In this document: positions 18,027-27,187 of the stretch, one piece after another
Position numbering within the stretch: the first letter of the stretch is position 1
Layout of the letters: each line of letters starts with the position of its first letter
Origin: Marinilabiliaceae bacterium JC017
Lineage (GTDB): Bacteria; Bacteroidota; Bacteroidia; Bacteroidales; Marinilabiliaceae
Reading direction: 5' to 3'
Assembly (NCBI GenBank): GCA_004296775.1
Contig: RHGE01000062.1
Coordinates: 1 to 34,438 of the forward strand
Length of the DNA stretch: 34,438 bases
Notes under the pieces: model-generated
Seen by the model: only the letters and a program-made list of their open reading frames with translations
The model's database searches: none
Told to the model about the DNA's origin: nothing
Made by a program: the position numbers and the translations under genes

Positions 18027-18986
18027 ATGAGGAATAATAATCGATTAGCTATTGTAATACCAGCATATAAAGAAATGTTTTTGGATGAAGCCATCGGATC
18101 AATTGCAAAACAAACATGTAGAGATTTTAAATTGTATGTTGGAGATGACTGTAGCCCATATGAAATAAAGTCAATTGTAAATAAATATACGAATATAATT
18201 AATATCGAATATAAGCGCTTTGATTCGAATTTGGGAGGGAAGGATCTGGTTGCACAATGGGAAAGGTGCATTGATATGGCTAATAATGAAGAATGGATCT
18301 GGCTTTTTTCAGATGATGATATTATGGAGCCGAATTGTGTGGAGGAATTTTACCGGTTTGCATCGAGAAATTCTGATGCCGATATTTTTCATTTTAATGT
18401 AAAGATTATTGATCAGTATAATAATGAGTATGTAAATGCAAGTAATCTAACCTTTCCCGATAAGATTTCCAGCATCGATTTTTATAAAAAACGAATGTGC
18501 GGGGATTTGAATAGTTATGTTGTTGAATATATCTTTAAAAGGGATACATTTTATAATGTAAATCGTTTCGAGAGTTTCGATTTAGCTTGGGGAAGTGATG
18601 TTGCTACTACTCTAAAACTATCTTTGAAGAAAGGGTATATTACAACATGTATGAAATGTAATGTAAAGTGGAGAAGAAGCAACGAGAATATATCTCCAAA
18701 TGTAAAAGGTGATTTCCCACTAAGAAAGTTGACAGCTGTGGTGAAATTTCTATTGTGGTCAGAAAGTGTTTTGAAAACTGGAAATAATATTACGTTCTTT
18801 AATTTTAAGATGTTACTTAGCCGTATATTGCAGTTTTCTCCTCATATAAAAAATGGAGAGCTGTTAAAAATATTAAAACAATATTTTGAAAATAAAATAA
18901 ATGTTCCTGTGATTAAAGGTGTATTTATCTGGTCAGTAATACTCTCCTGCAGGGTCTTGAATTGGTTTAAAAATAGAGCAAAGTAA
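18027..18986 (+). CDS. Family 2 glycosyltransferase
   Basis: 319 residues, GT-A fold. The N-terminus LAIVIPAYKE (7-16), the acidic pair GDDCSPYE (39-46) and the metal-binding acidic motif SDDDIMEPN (95-103) are classic GT2. Residues 190-215 hold a further DLAWGSDVATTLKLS segment, where the catalytic base is expected. No membrane span is seen except a hydrophobic patch at the C-terminus (about 297-312) that may lie on the membrane. Donor and acceptor sugar cannot be told. Its C-terminal half diverges from well-known GT2 members. The next gene starts 5 bases after its stop. Confidence 0.9.
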   Translation: MRNNNRLAIVIPAYKEMFLDEAIGSIAKQTCRDFKLYVGDDCSPYEIKSIVNKYTNIINIEYKRFDSNLGGKDLVAQWERCIDMANNEEWIWLFSDDDIMEPNCVEEFYRFASRNSDADIFHFNVKIIDQYNNEYVNASNLTFPDKISSIDFYKKRMCGDLNSYVVEYIFKRDTFYNVNRFESFDLAWGSDVATTLKLSLKKGYITTCMKCNVKWRRSNENISPNVKGDFPLRKLTAVVKFLLWSESVLKTGNNITFFNFKMLLSRILQFSPHIKNGELLKILKQYFENKINVPVIKGVFIWSVILSCRVLNWFKNRAK

Positions 18987-18991
18987 ATAAT

Positions 18992-19990
18992 ATGTTATTA
19001 AAAATAAACAAGCTAGTTAAAATAATTATACCCGAAAAAATAAGAATATGTCGAACCTTATTAATTGGATACGGATACGACTTAAAGAGATATCATAAGT
19101 ACTCCAATTCATATAAGAAAATGGATTCTTTGCATAAATACGAGGCCTTAGCGACTTATTATTATCATGTCGTCGAAAAAGGTTTAACTATGCCCGAAAC
19201 ACGTCTTGGATTTGGGAAAGAGAATTTGTTTAGGCTAATTAATTTATGTGTAGAATATAAAGTCAACGGATACGACACAAATCGGAGAACATTTAAACAT
19301 GTAATTGGGGTTTTGAAGGAATACATGGCATTTCATGAAGAAAGAAATCATGATTTACAAGAAGATCTTAAGAGCAGGATATTACAAGTGTTACAAGTAG
19401 AAGGGGATGTTTCATCTACAGAACAGTTTAACTTTACTTCAAGTGACTTTTTTAAATATAAGGATGCTAATTTTACAGATTTCTGTTTATCACGACATAC
19501 CGTTAGAAACTATTCTACCAAAGATATTTCCAATGAGGTCTTCGATGCTTGTACTAAATTAGCTCAGAAATCACCATCGGCATGTAACAGGCAGCCAAAC
19601 AAAATTTATATAGTAAAAGATGTTGAGAAGCAAAAAAAGATTCTTCAATTGCAGAATGGCAACAGGGGGTTTGGTGATTTGGCGAATGCATTGGTTGTTT
19701 TTACAGGCTCTTTAGCATGTTTTCGACTGCAAGGGGAAAGGAATGAAGTATATTTTAACTCCGGAATGTTTGCGATGTCTTTTATTTACGCATTACATCA
19801 CTATGGTATTGGCTCTTGTTCACTTAACTGGAGTGTAGGACCAAGGTGGGACAGGAACTTGCGTAAGTTGATTAATCTTCCCGAAGAAGAAACCGTAACA
19901 CTTATTCTTTCATGTGGATATTTACCGGAAAATGTTAAAATTGCCTCTTCTCCACGTAAAGATTTAAACGAAGTTATAACATACATCTAA
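18992..19990 (+). CDS. Nitroreductase-like flavoprotein with unknown N-terminal domain
   Basis: 332 residues. The C-terminal half (about 160-330) is a nitroreductase fold: the FMN-binding start SRHTVRNYSTKDIS (167-180), KSPSACNRQPNKIYIV (193-208), and the late YGIGSCSLNW and ILSCGYLPE segments. Residues 1-155 are helical and unlike any enzyme domain I recognise; HVVEKGLTMPETRLGFG (59-75) is the most distinctive part. Proteins of this layout occur in polysaccharide loci with pyruvyl-transferase-like and FrhB-like genes, as here, with no tested function. FMN binding is a sound inference; the substrate is open. Confidence 0.83.
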   Translation: MLLKINKLVKIIIPEKIRICRTLLIGYGYDLKRYHKYSNSYKKMDSLHKYEALATYYYHVVEKGLTMPETRLGFGKENLFRLINLCVEYKVNGYDTNRRTFKHVIGVLKEYMAFHEERNHDLQEDLKSRILQVLQVEGDVSSTEQFNFTSSDFFKYKDANFTDFCLSRHTVRNYSTKDISNEVFDACTKLAQKSPSACNRQPNKIYIVKDVEKQKKILQLQNGNRGFGDLANALVVFTGSLACFRLQGERNEVYFNSGMFAMSFIYALHHYGIGSCSLNWSVGPRWDRNLRKLINLPEEETVTLILSCGYLPENVKIASSPRKDLNEVITYI

Positions 19991-20004
19991 CAAATAAAAT
20001 AAGG

Positions 20005-21111
20005 TTGAAAAAAGCTGCAATCATAACTATTCTGGATAACCAAAATATCGGTACATATCTTCAGGCCTACGCGTTAGTCGCAACTCTTAGGAAAAATAAT
20101 ATTTCCTCAAAAGTTATTAATTATCAAAGAAAAACAAGGTCTCCTCTCAGTATTGCAAAACATATCTGGAAAACTAAGAAAGGTTGTTTAGGGGCCGTAG
20201 CATCTATTGTCTATAGAATTCCTATTTTTTTCATTGTTAAAAAAAAGTGTAGAAGGTTTTTAGAGTCAAAAGTTCCTTTTACGACACCTTATAGCTCATA
20301 TGAAGAATTAAAGAATAATCCACCTAAAGCGGATATATATATTACAGGAAGTGATCAGGTATGGAACAGTGTTCATAATAGAGGTTTTGATTCAGTATTT
20401 TATCTGAAATTTATTGAGAGTTCAGCGGCTAAATATTCTTATGGGTCAAGTATTGGAATGGCAAGAATACCTGCGAATGAAAAGAAGCTAATGAAAGATA
20501 GTTTAGAAGAGTATAGGCTGATTTCTACAAGGGAAAGCTCTGCAAAAAAGTTATTGGGAGAAATTGGAATTAATAATGTTGAAACAGTCTTGGATCCAAC
20601 ACTACTACTGTCCAAAGAAGAGTGGAGTTTAATTGCAAAAGAAAATGGGTTTAAAAAAAAGGAGCCATATTTACTTATTTATTCTGTAGAAAGTGAGAGA
20701 AAAGAACTAATTAAAAAGATTGCGTTTGAGATAGCTAAACAAAGAGGTTTAAAAGTATATTCTATTACATCTGATTGGTTTAGAGAAGGCTTTGGTGGTG
20801 ATAAGTCATTTTATTTGTCTGGACCAGAAATATTTATTAATCTCTTTATGAATGCCGATTTTGCTGTTGTAAGTTCATTTCATGGTACTGCATTTTCTGT
20901 CAATTTTAATATCCCTTTTTTATCAATTACTCCAGGACGTTTCAATAGTAGAATTAAGAGCTTACTAAAAATTGTTGACTTAGAAAGTAAAATAATTTCA
21001 GATGTAGAATTCGCACTTAATGAAGCAGAAAAGAGTATAGATTTTAACAAAGTAAATGTTATTCTTGGGGAGAAAAGAAAAGAATCATTATTATTTTTGG
21101 ATAAATTCTAA
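20005..21111 (+). CDS. Polysaccharide pyruvyl transferase family protein, second
   Basis: 368 residues beginning at a TTG; the sequence from there (AAIITILDNQNIGTYLQAYAL) aligns with the normal start of the family, and no ATG lies nearby. GSDQVWNS at 115-122, the STRESSAK segment, VLDPTLLLSKEEW and the C-terminal VVSSFHGTAFSVNFNIPFL are diagnostic. It belongs to the branch of the family with GSDQVW and is only distantly similar to the first member at 12771. Both may act on different sugars of the repeat unit. The gene follows the nitroreductase-like gene by 14 bases. Confidence 0.87.
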   Translation: MKKAAIITILDNQNIGTYLQAYALVATLRKNNISSKVINYQRKTRSPLSIAKHIWKTKKGCLGAVASIVYRIPIFFIVKKKCRRFLESKVPFTTPYSSYEELKNNPPKADIYITGSDQVWNSVHNRGFDSVFYLKFIESSAAKYSYGSSIGMARIPANEKKLMKDSLEEYRLISTRESSAKKLLGEIGINNVETVLDPTLLLSKEEWSLIAKENGFKKKEPYLLIYSVESERKELIKKIAFEIAKQRGLKVYSITSDWFREGFGGDKSFYLSGPEIFINLFMNADFAVVSSFHGTAFSVNFNIPFLSITPGRFNSRIKSLLKIVDLESKIISDVEFALNEAEKSIDFNKVNVILGEKRKESLLFLDKF

Positions 21112-21143
21112 TAAAATTTGCACACGTATAAAATGTTGTAAAC

Positions 21144-22280
21144 TTGTTAAGTTTTATAGCTAGTATTATAGTAGAACTATTGTTGGGTGTTTGTTTTTTT
21201 ATTTTAGGCTTTAATACTCAAAAAATAGATTTAGGTTATCATATAGTAAAAAGAACCAGGTTTTGGGTAAATGCGACCTTATTTGTAGGTACATTGTGTG
21301 GATTACATGCTTTAATTGCAAAAGAATTTAATAACTTCCATATATTTTTGGCGGTAGGGATTAGCCTTTTCGGGCTGCGATTCTTTCAGGATAATATTTC
21401 CATAAAACGAGCTTCTTATCGTTCTTTGGTTAATTTCTTCTTTTTTTTATTGATTTTCCTGAGCAGTATTGTAGAGCTAAAAAATCCCACTACAATATTC
21501 TTCTTATTGTTCCAGTTTGTTGCTGTACATGTTGCTATATGGCTGATAAATAGATTTTTTTACAACAGATTTTCTATTGTAGTATTTGTGTTGTTTTTAT
21601 ACTTGCTAATTGATGCTTCAATTGTACAAAGATACTTTAATACATTTTGTCCATGGGGAGGATTTATATTGGGTTATTTTGTTTGTAATACCAACTTCAG
21701 TTTTCCTTACAGGAAGAGAATTGAAGCATTAATAAATAATAGAGTTATCATACTGTCGGGTTTTATAATAACTTTATTACTGGTATTCTTTTCTGGATTA
21801 GTGGATTTAAGTCAATATGATTACGTTGTTTTTCTGATAAGCATGGTGTGTGCTGTTTCAGTAAATTTGGTGTGTTTAAGAAATTACATTCCATTTACAC
21901 TGAATTTAATTTTCCTAATAAGTCTACTATACTCTAATGTCGGTGTTAACATTATCGTGGGATTTGGCGTTGCTAACTTAATGTCAATACTCTTTTTTAG
22001 TACCTTATATGGGAAAGATAAAGTGTATATTCAGAAAAGAACTCCGGAAAAGAAATCGGAGGCCTTAAATAAGAATATAAATGATGGGAATTTTCCGGAT
22101 TTTAGTTATGCCGGGAGCGATGACCCACGAATAATAGGTGATCTACCACAATTTAATGCTGTCGATTATGGAATAATCCCTAACTGCAAAAATGATCAAA
22201 CGGAAGAAATAAACCGTTTTATCGAGGATATAGGAAAAAAAGGGGGGTATTATTATTCCCAAAAGGAAAATACCATTTAA
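21144..22280 (+). CDS. Membrane half of a frameshifted membrane/beta-helix fusion protein
   Basis: 378 residues as read. Residues 1-285 form about ten hydrophobic helices with short loops; I do not recognise the family of this membrane domain. A charged linker (286-305) leads to FPDFSYAGSDDP and FNAVDYGIIPNC followed by an NDQTEEINRFIED helix, which is the standard entrance of pectate-lyase-like right-handed beta-helix proteins (DYGA...TDDT...AI). The frame then leaves this fold at GKKGG and stops at 22280, while the -1 frame continues the fold without loss (GVLLFPKGKY). The only usable start is TTG at 21144: an in-frame stop lies at 21129-21131, and a nearby ATG at 21133 is in another frame and closed at once. 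A damaged 5' end is therefore possible too. Confidence 0.75.
   Translation: MLSFIASIIVELLLGVCFFILGFNTQKIDLGYHIVKRTRFWVNATLFVGTLCGLHALIAKEFNNFHIFLAVGISLFGLRFFQDNISIKRASYRSLVNFFFFLLIFLSSIVELKNPTTIFFLLFQFVAVHVAIWLINRFFYNRFSIVVFVLFLYLLIDASIVQRYFNTFCPWGGFILGYFVCNTNFSFPYRKRIEALINNRVIILSGFIITLLLVFFSGLVDLSQYDYVVFLISMVCAVSVNLVCLRNYIPFTLNLIFLISLLYSNVGVNIIVGFGVANLMSILFFSTLYGKDKVYIQKRTPEKKSEALNKNINDGNFPDFSYAGSDDPRIIGDLPQFNAVDYGIIPNCKNDQTEEINRFIEDIGKKGGYYYSQKENTI
22233..22249 (+). other. Frame break at A7-G6 run with -1 slippery heptamer
   Basis: Seven A (22235-22241) are followed by six G (22242-22247). In the upstream frame the codons are GGA AAA AAA GGG GGG, so the heptamer A-AAA-AAA is placed exactly as required for simultaneous -1 slippage. 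A -1 shift continues as AGG GGG GTA TTA TTA TTC, which is the correct beta-helix frame. A GAGGA string at 22224-22228 is Shine-Dalgarno-like and lies just upstream, as in dnaX-type sites. Equally simple explanations are loss of one base from either run, or a sequencing undercall. Confidence 0.6.
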
Positions 22281-22429
22281 ACACGGAAAAAGGGAATCAA
22301 CGAAACATACGTATTAATTATTACAATATATACATAAAAGGAGAAATTGAGAACGGCAGTATTGTTTCTGAGTTTGTATCCCATAACCATACGTTAGTTG
22401 GAAATAAAAACCCATGGCTATCTCCATTT

Positions 22430-23845
22430 TTGATTCATTTTGGTTTACATTTTCAGGAAAGCAATAAATTTTGGGGAGTTCAGTTTGCAAAATGGAAAAA
22501 GGAAATTACCAAAAGTGATTCCATAACCGATCCGGGAAGTACAGGTGAGATTCAGGATGCTGAATATTTAACCAGAATCACATCTGGTTGCGATATAGGA
22601 GGTGATGTCTTTGAGGTCGAAGATAGCCATGTTGTTAAGGGGCAGCGATTTGTGCTTATAGCCCTCTTTAATACTTCAGGGGAACCAGAGTTAATGAAGA
22701 AATTGTTGAATGTAAAAGAACTTCATCCTCACTGGGGAAATCCTCTTAGGGCTGGTATAGAAGAAGCTCCTTCACTTCAGTTATTGGTTGAAATTGATGA
22801 AGTAGAAGGAGATAAAATTAAACTGAAGGTGCCAATGAAGTTTGATATCGACTTAAAATATAATCCTAAATTGTATGCTGCTCCTTTAATTGAGAATGTC
22901 GGGATTTTTGATCTAAAAATTAAATCAGAATGGGATGGTCTCTTCCGTCATCATGGGGCTCCTTTTTATTATAGTAAAGAGCAATCCCAGGCGATGGATT
23001 ACGGATGGAATGGTATTAATATCTGTAGGGTAAGTAATGGGTATTTTTCCAATTTATTGATAGATAATTTTACAAATCCGATCTATGTACAAGATAGCCT
23101 TAATTGCACTGTTTGTGATTCGCTGATTAAAGGTCACGATGGGCATCAGGGAATCAAACTATATGGGCATTCCTGTGAGAATTTATTTAAAAGGATAAAA
23201 TTTGAGAATCATTATGCTGATATGATTGGGGGAGAAGGAAATTGTTATGGCAATGTTTTTTCTCATATAGTATACAATAATAAGGAAAATATACCAGTTG
23301 ACTTTGATTTTCATGGCTGTTCAGAAGGACCATTTAGCCCTCCTTCGTTTAATTTATTCGAAAATTGTGAAGGATTTAGAGGGATAAAAGGTGCAGGTGC
23401 CTCATATAATCAACCAGCTTTAGGGATAAATAATGTATGGTGGAATATCCAGGCAGAGGGATTTGAAGGTACATCGGAGTTATTTTTTCACGCATCCTAT
23501 CAGGAAAAATCTTGGATTCATTTAGTTTCTTCTGGTATTTTCTCAATGATAAAGGAGGTTCTTAAAACAAAGTCTTTTTCTCTTGAAAAATTGAAAATAG
23601 TATATACTGCAAAGATAAGTAAGGCCAGAGAATTTTCGAATCCAATTAATACACATTATAAACTCTTTAAGAATTCCATTATATGCGGGTATTATAATGA
23701 TTATAATATGACCATTGGTGGAGAAATAAAATCGCCAAATGAAGATATCGTCAAGGTTTATTCCTTAAATGAGGGAATGGTTGAGCCGTATTCTTTGTAT
23801 GAATGGCAAAAGAAAAAGCGAGAAAGTAAAGATGGCAAACAATAA
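22430..23845 (+). CDS. Beta-helix (pectate-lyase-like) half of the frameshifted fusion
   Basis: 471 residues from the first possible start, a TTG inside the conserved fold; the same frame is open and homologous back to 22241, so the real domain begins upstream and separate translation is unlikely. The sequence has the short strands and turns of a right-handed parallel beta-helix: IENVGIFDLKIKS, ICRVSNGYFSNLLIDN, YVQDSLNCTVCDSLIKG, LFKRIKFEN, CYGNVFSHIVYN, FNLFENCEGFRGIKG. It resembles pectate-lyase-superfamily proteins, possibly the DUF4955 group, and carries no signal peptide because its membrane part is upstream. Joined by a -1 shift, the whole protein would have about 900 residues. A role in cutting or trimming the polymer, or in binding it, is inferred. 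It overlaps the next gene by 14 bases. Confidence 0.75.
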   Translation: MIHFGLHFQESNKFWGVQFAKWKKEITKSDSITDPGSTGEIQDAEYLTRITSGCDIGGDVFEVEDSHVVKGQRFVLIALFNTSGEPELMKKLLNVKELHPHWGNPLRAGIEEAPSLQLLVEIDEVEGDKIKLKVPMKFDIDLKYNPKLYAAPLIENVGIFDLKIKSEWDGLFRHHGAPFYYSKEQSQAMDYGWNGINICRVSNGYFSNLLIDNFTNPIYVQDSLNCTVCDSLIKGHDGHQGIKLYGHSCENLFKRIKFENHYADMIGGEGNCYGNVFSHIVYNNKENIPVDFDFHGCSEGPFSPPSFNLFENCEGFRGIKGAGASYNQPALGINNVWWNIQAEGFEGTSELFFHASYQEKSWIHLVSSGIFSMIKEVLKTKSFSLEKLKIVYTAKISKAREFSNPINTHYKLFKNSIICGYYNDYNMTIGGEIKSPNEDIVKVYSLNEGMVEPYSLYEWQKKKRESKDGKQ

Positions 23846-24824
23846 ATCATTCTACGTTTATCCTACATATACTCCGGAGCGAGACAAATCGGGAAATACC
23901 TATATCAGGGATTTTGCCGATGCTTTTTCCGGCCAATATAGAGTTCATAATGAGAAGGGAAAACTTGGAATTATAAGTGTTTTCTTTAATCTAAAAGCTG
24001 ATTATTTTATTTTCCATTGGGTTGATTTAATAATAACTAAGCAGAAAGGACACCTTCAGGTTTTATTTTTCTTTATTGAGATTAAACTGTTAAGGTTATT
24101 AAAGAAGAAAGTGATCTGGGTTCTTCATAATAAGAAGCCGCATCGCATTAACAGTAAACTCGCGATGTATTGCATGAAGGTAGCCGCTCACCATTCCGAT
24201 ATAATCATTTGCCATGCTAAAGAAGGTAGGGAATTTGTTGAGCAGAAATATGGGCTTAAATGTGGTGAAAAAGTTAGATATATTCCACATCCGGTATATT
24301 CAGACAAAATAGTAGATAGTCTTCCCAAAAAATGGGATATCGTGATATGGGGAACTATAGCCAGGTACAAAAACATTGTCCCGTTTCTAAGGTTTGTTAA
24401 GCAATCGGGTAAGTTTAAGCAATTTAAAATATTGGTTTGTGGGTATTGTCCGGACAAAGAATATGAGAAGGAGATTTTGGAGGAATTATCACTCAATATT
24501 TGCTATGTTGATAGATTTCTTACCGATGACGAATTGCAAAATGAATTGAGAGCAACTACTAGTATTTTATTCACATACAAACTGGATTCAGTTTTGAGTT
24601 CCGGTGCTTTGGTATATAGTTTGAATTTTAATAAAAAGATAATAGGACCATCAGGAGGAGCTTTTCAGGATTTGATGCCGATGGTGACTTGTTATGATAC
24701 ATTCGAGGATCTGGAACAGGTTGATTTTAATGAGAAAGTAAGTGTTGATTATTATCAGGAATATCTGTCGCAAAATACATGGGATAAAGTACCATTAAAA
24801 ATAATAAATCTAAGTATATCATGA
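23832..24824 (+). CDS. GT-B glycosyltransferase
   Basis: 330 residues from the ATG at 23832, which gives the natural start NNKSFYVYPTYTP; upstream in-frame ATGs lie within the preceding gene. The fold is GT-B-like: an N-terminal half with DYFIFHWVDL and KKVIWVLHNKKPH, then HHSDIIICHAKEG and YIPHPVYSD, followed by a C-terminal half with DIVIWGTIARYKNIVPFL and a late SSGALVYSLNFNKKIIGP. These resemble family 4/GumK-like glycosyltransferases, although the usual E-x7-E motif is weak. It would add one sugar to the lipid-linked repeat on the cytoplasmic face. It overlaps the genes on both sides (14 and 4 bases), so translation is coupled. Confidence 0.8.
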   Translation: MANNKSFYVYPTYTPERDKSGNTYIRDFADAFSGQYRVHNEKGKLGIISVFFNLKADYFIFHWVDLIITKQKGHLQVLFFFIEIKLLRLLKKKVIWVLHNKKPHRINSKLAMYCMKVAAHHSDIIICHAKEGREFVEQKYGLKCGEKVRYIPHPVYSDKIVDSLPKKWDIVIWGTIARYKNIVPFLRFVKQSGKFKQFKILVCGYCPDKEYEKEILEELSLNICYVDRFLTDDELQNELRATTSILFTYKLDSVLSSGALVYSLNFNKKIIGPSGGAFQDLMPMVTCYDTFEDLEQVDFNEKVSVDYYQEYLSQNTWDKVPLKIINLSIS

Positions 24825-25966
24825 AACTTGCTTTGGTGCGAACAGCTTCCAATCAATTGAGATTTGGATCTTATAATATACAAGAAATTGGCCTTGCAAG
24901 GTCAATACTTTCTTTTGGTGTGAGCACAGATATTTATGCTCGTTTTTCTAATCTGATTGAAGAGCAGGTGGTAGAAGAGTATAATGGGGCAAAGGTTACC
25001 ATTATTCCATTGAAGGGGCGTAGAATATTTAAAGAAATAATGTACTATCCTAAATTAAAAAGTCAACTCTGCAAGGGAGAATATAATGTAGTGCAGTTGT
25101 TAGATGAGTCTCAAATGATGTTGCCCTATCTGTTTAAGGCTCTTAAGAAACGTGGTGTAAAAACAATTTTATGGCAGGGAATGTACAGGAATTTTTCTGG
25201 GCGAGTTGCAAGAGTAATGCAAGTCGTTTATGATAAACTATTTGTTGATACTATAAATAAACATTCAGATTTTAAAATTGCGAAGACTCATTATGCTGCT
25301 GAGTATTTAAAGAATAAAAAGTACGATACAGTGAATGTTCTTCCTGTCGGATTAAATCATATTGATTCAGAAATTGACACAAAACTGCTCGATGAGGTTG
25401 AATGCTTTAAAAAGAATCACTCGAGGTTATTATTTTATATCGGAGCAATAGAAAGGCGTAGGGATATACCATTTTTATTGTTGGTGTTAAGCCAGCTAAA
25501 AAAAGAAGGATATGGGTTGGTATTGGTTGGTAGTGGACCGGATAGTGATTTGGTTGATCAAATGATTAATAATAGAGGATTGAATAACGATGTACTTCGT
25601 TATAAAAATATAGCAAACAATAAGATTGCTAATATTTTTCCATATATACAATGCTTGGTATTGCCAACGCAGTATGAAATATATGGTATGGTAATGTTGG
25701 AAGCACTTATAAATGGTGTTCCTGTAGTAGCTACTCCTGAAGCGGGTCCGTGTACTATATTGGAGAATGATGAACTTGGAACTTGTGTTCCCTTTAATAC
25801 AAATAAATGGATTGAAGTCATTAAGTTTTATGAAGGAAATTATTCAGGTGAAGAATCAAAGAGCAGAAGGAAAAAACAAGTAATGGACAAATATAATTGG
25901 GAAGCCATTGGAAAAGAGTATTTCCATAAGTATTTAAGTAACTTATCTCGCCAAGCATTAGTTTGA
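24821..25966 (+). CDS. Family 4 glycosyltransferase
   Basis: 381 residues, GT-B fold. The C-terminal half shows the nucleotide-sugar site: LLFYIGAIERRRDIPFLL, LVLVGSGPDSDLV, and PTQYEIYGMVMLEALINGVP with the E-x7-E pattern, followed by VVATPEAGP. The N-terminal half begins LALVRTASNQLRFGSYNIQE and would bind the acceptor. Its ATG overlaps the preceding stop as ATGA. The sugar transferred cannot be determined. An 89-base gap follows before the radical SAM gene, the longest gap in this part of the operon. Confidence 0.9.
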   Translation: MKLALVRTASNQLRFGSYNIQEIGLARSILSFGVSTDIYARFSNLIEEQVVEEYNGAKVTIIPLKGRRIFKEIMYYPKLKSQLCKGEYNVVQLLDESQMMLPYLFKALKKRGVKTILWQGMYRNFSGRVARVMQVVYDKLFVDTINKHSDFKIAKTHYAAEYLKNKKYDTVNVLPVGLNHIDSEIDTKLLDEVECFKKNHSRLLFYIGAIERRRDIPFLLLVLSQLKKEGYGLVLVGSGPDSDLVDQMINNRGLNNDVLRYKNIANNKIANIFPYIQCLVLPTQYEIYGMVMLEALINGVPVVATPEAGPCTILENDELGTCVPFNTNKWIEVIKFYEGNYSGEESKSRRKKQVMDKYNWEAIGKEYFHKYLSNLSRQALV

Positions 25967-26055
25967 TAATTTGCATTATTTTATATAGAATATTTGAAAT
26001 GTGTAAGTTGTTCGTGTACATGTAAGAGTTGTAATTAAAGTTAGCAAAGCAAAAT

Positions 26056-27186
26056 ATGCAAAAAGTAGGAATGCCAACGGACGTATCAATTATCACCACT
26101 TATAGGTGTCAGATGCGATGTAAGATGTGCAATATTTGGAAATATCCATCGGATGAAACAAAGGAGATTACAGCAAGGGATTTAGAAAAATTACCTAAGC
26201 TAAAGTTTATTAATATTACTGGGGGAGAGCCTTTTCAAAGGCGAGATTTAGAAGAATTAGTGGAGGTAGCATTCGCAAAGGCTCCCAGAGTAGTAATATC
26301 CACTTCCGGTTGGCATTACGACAAAATTATTAAGTTGGCTACGAAGTTTCCCAATATTGGAATTCGGGTTAGTATTGAAGGTTTGGCGGAGCGCAATGAT
26401 GACCTTAGAGGTAAACGGGGGGGGTTTGATAGGGGGATGCGCCTTTTATTAAAATTAAAGGAATTAGGTGTCAAAGATATTGGCTTTGGAATAACTGTAT
26501 CAAATCAAAATTCAGATGATATGCTTTGGCTATACAAGTTGGCTAAAGAAATGGAAATGGAGTTTGCTACAGCTTCTTTCCACAATTCATACTATTTCCA
26601 TAAGGAAGATAATGTGGTGACTAATAAGGATGAGGTAACTCAAAATTTTGAAGTCTTAATTAATAATTTACTCAAAGAGAATAATCCTAAGAGCTGGTTT
26701 AGGGGTTTTTTCAATTTAGGATTAATTAATTATATACATGGGGGTAAACGCATGTTACCCTGTGAGGCAGGTACTGCTAATTTCTTTATTGAGCCCTATG
26801 GTGATGTGTATCCCTGCAATGGGTTAGAAGATAAGGTTTGGAAAGAAAGCATGGGTAATATCCGAGACTTTGATAAGTTTGAAGATCTTTGGTATGGAGA
26901 ACAAGCGCAGAATGTACGCGAAAAAGTGCGTAAATGTCCTAAAAACTGCTGGATGGTTGGTACTGCTGCACCGGTAATGAAAAAATACATTAAACATCCG
27001 GTAAAATGGGTGTTTAAGAATAAAATGAAGTCATTAATGGGTAAGTCTGTATGTATTAACGATATTCCTTACTATAATGTTGGTCAGGATCCTCGTCAAG
27101 GGGATTTGAATTATCCAAGGATGAAGCCTTTTACGGATAAAAATGGGGTTAAACCGGATCCTGCCTTGCCATTAATTGAGGAGTAA
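26056..27186 (+). CDS. Radical SAM protein with SPASM-like C-terminus
   Basis: 376 residues. The [4Fe-4S] motif C-x3-C-x2-C is C18, C22 and C25 in YRCQMRCKMCNIW. The SAM-binding motif TGGEP is at 55-59. A later VSIEGLAERNDDLRGKRGGFD segment (105-125) is typical of the SPASM group. Four further cysteines, C236 (in LPCEAGT), C254 (VYPCNG), C294 and C298 (KCPKNCW), fit an auxiliary cluster. Such enzymes modify peptides, sugars or lipids; members inside polysaccharide loci are largely untested. The next gene, a flavin reductase now in ruins, began one base after its stop, suggesting a dedicated electron donor (inference). ATG codons at 26056 and five codons later are both possible starts. Confidence 0.9.
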   Translation: MQKVGMPTDVSIITTYRCQMRCKMCNIWKYPSDETKEITARDLEKLPKLKFINITGGEPFQRRDLEELVEVAFAKAPRVVISTSGWHYDKIIKLATKFPNIGIRVSIEGLAERNDDLRGKRGGFDRGMRLLLKLKELGVKDIGFGITVSNQNSDDMLWLYKLAKEMEMEFATASFHNSYYFHKEDNVVTNKDEVTQNFEVLINNLLKENNPKSWFRGFFNLGLINYIHGGKRMLPCEAGTANFFIEPYGDVYPCNGLEDKVWKESMGNIRDFDKFEDLWYGEQAQNVREKVRKCPKNCWMVGTAAPVMKKYIKHPVKWVFKNKMKSLMGKSVCINDIPYYNVGQDPRQGDLNYPRMKPFTDKNGVKPDPALPLIEE

Positions 27187-27187
27187 T

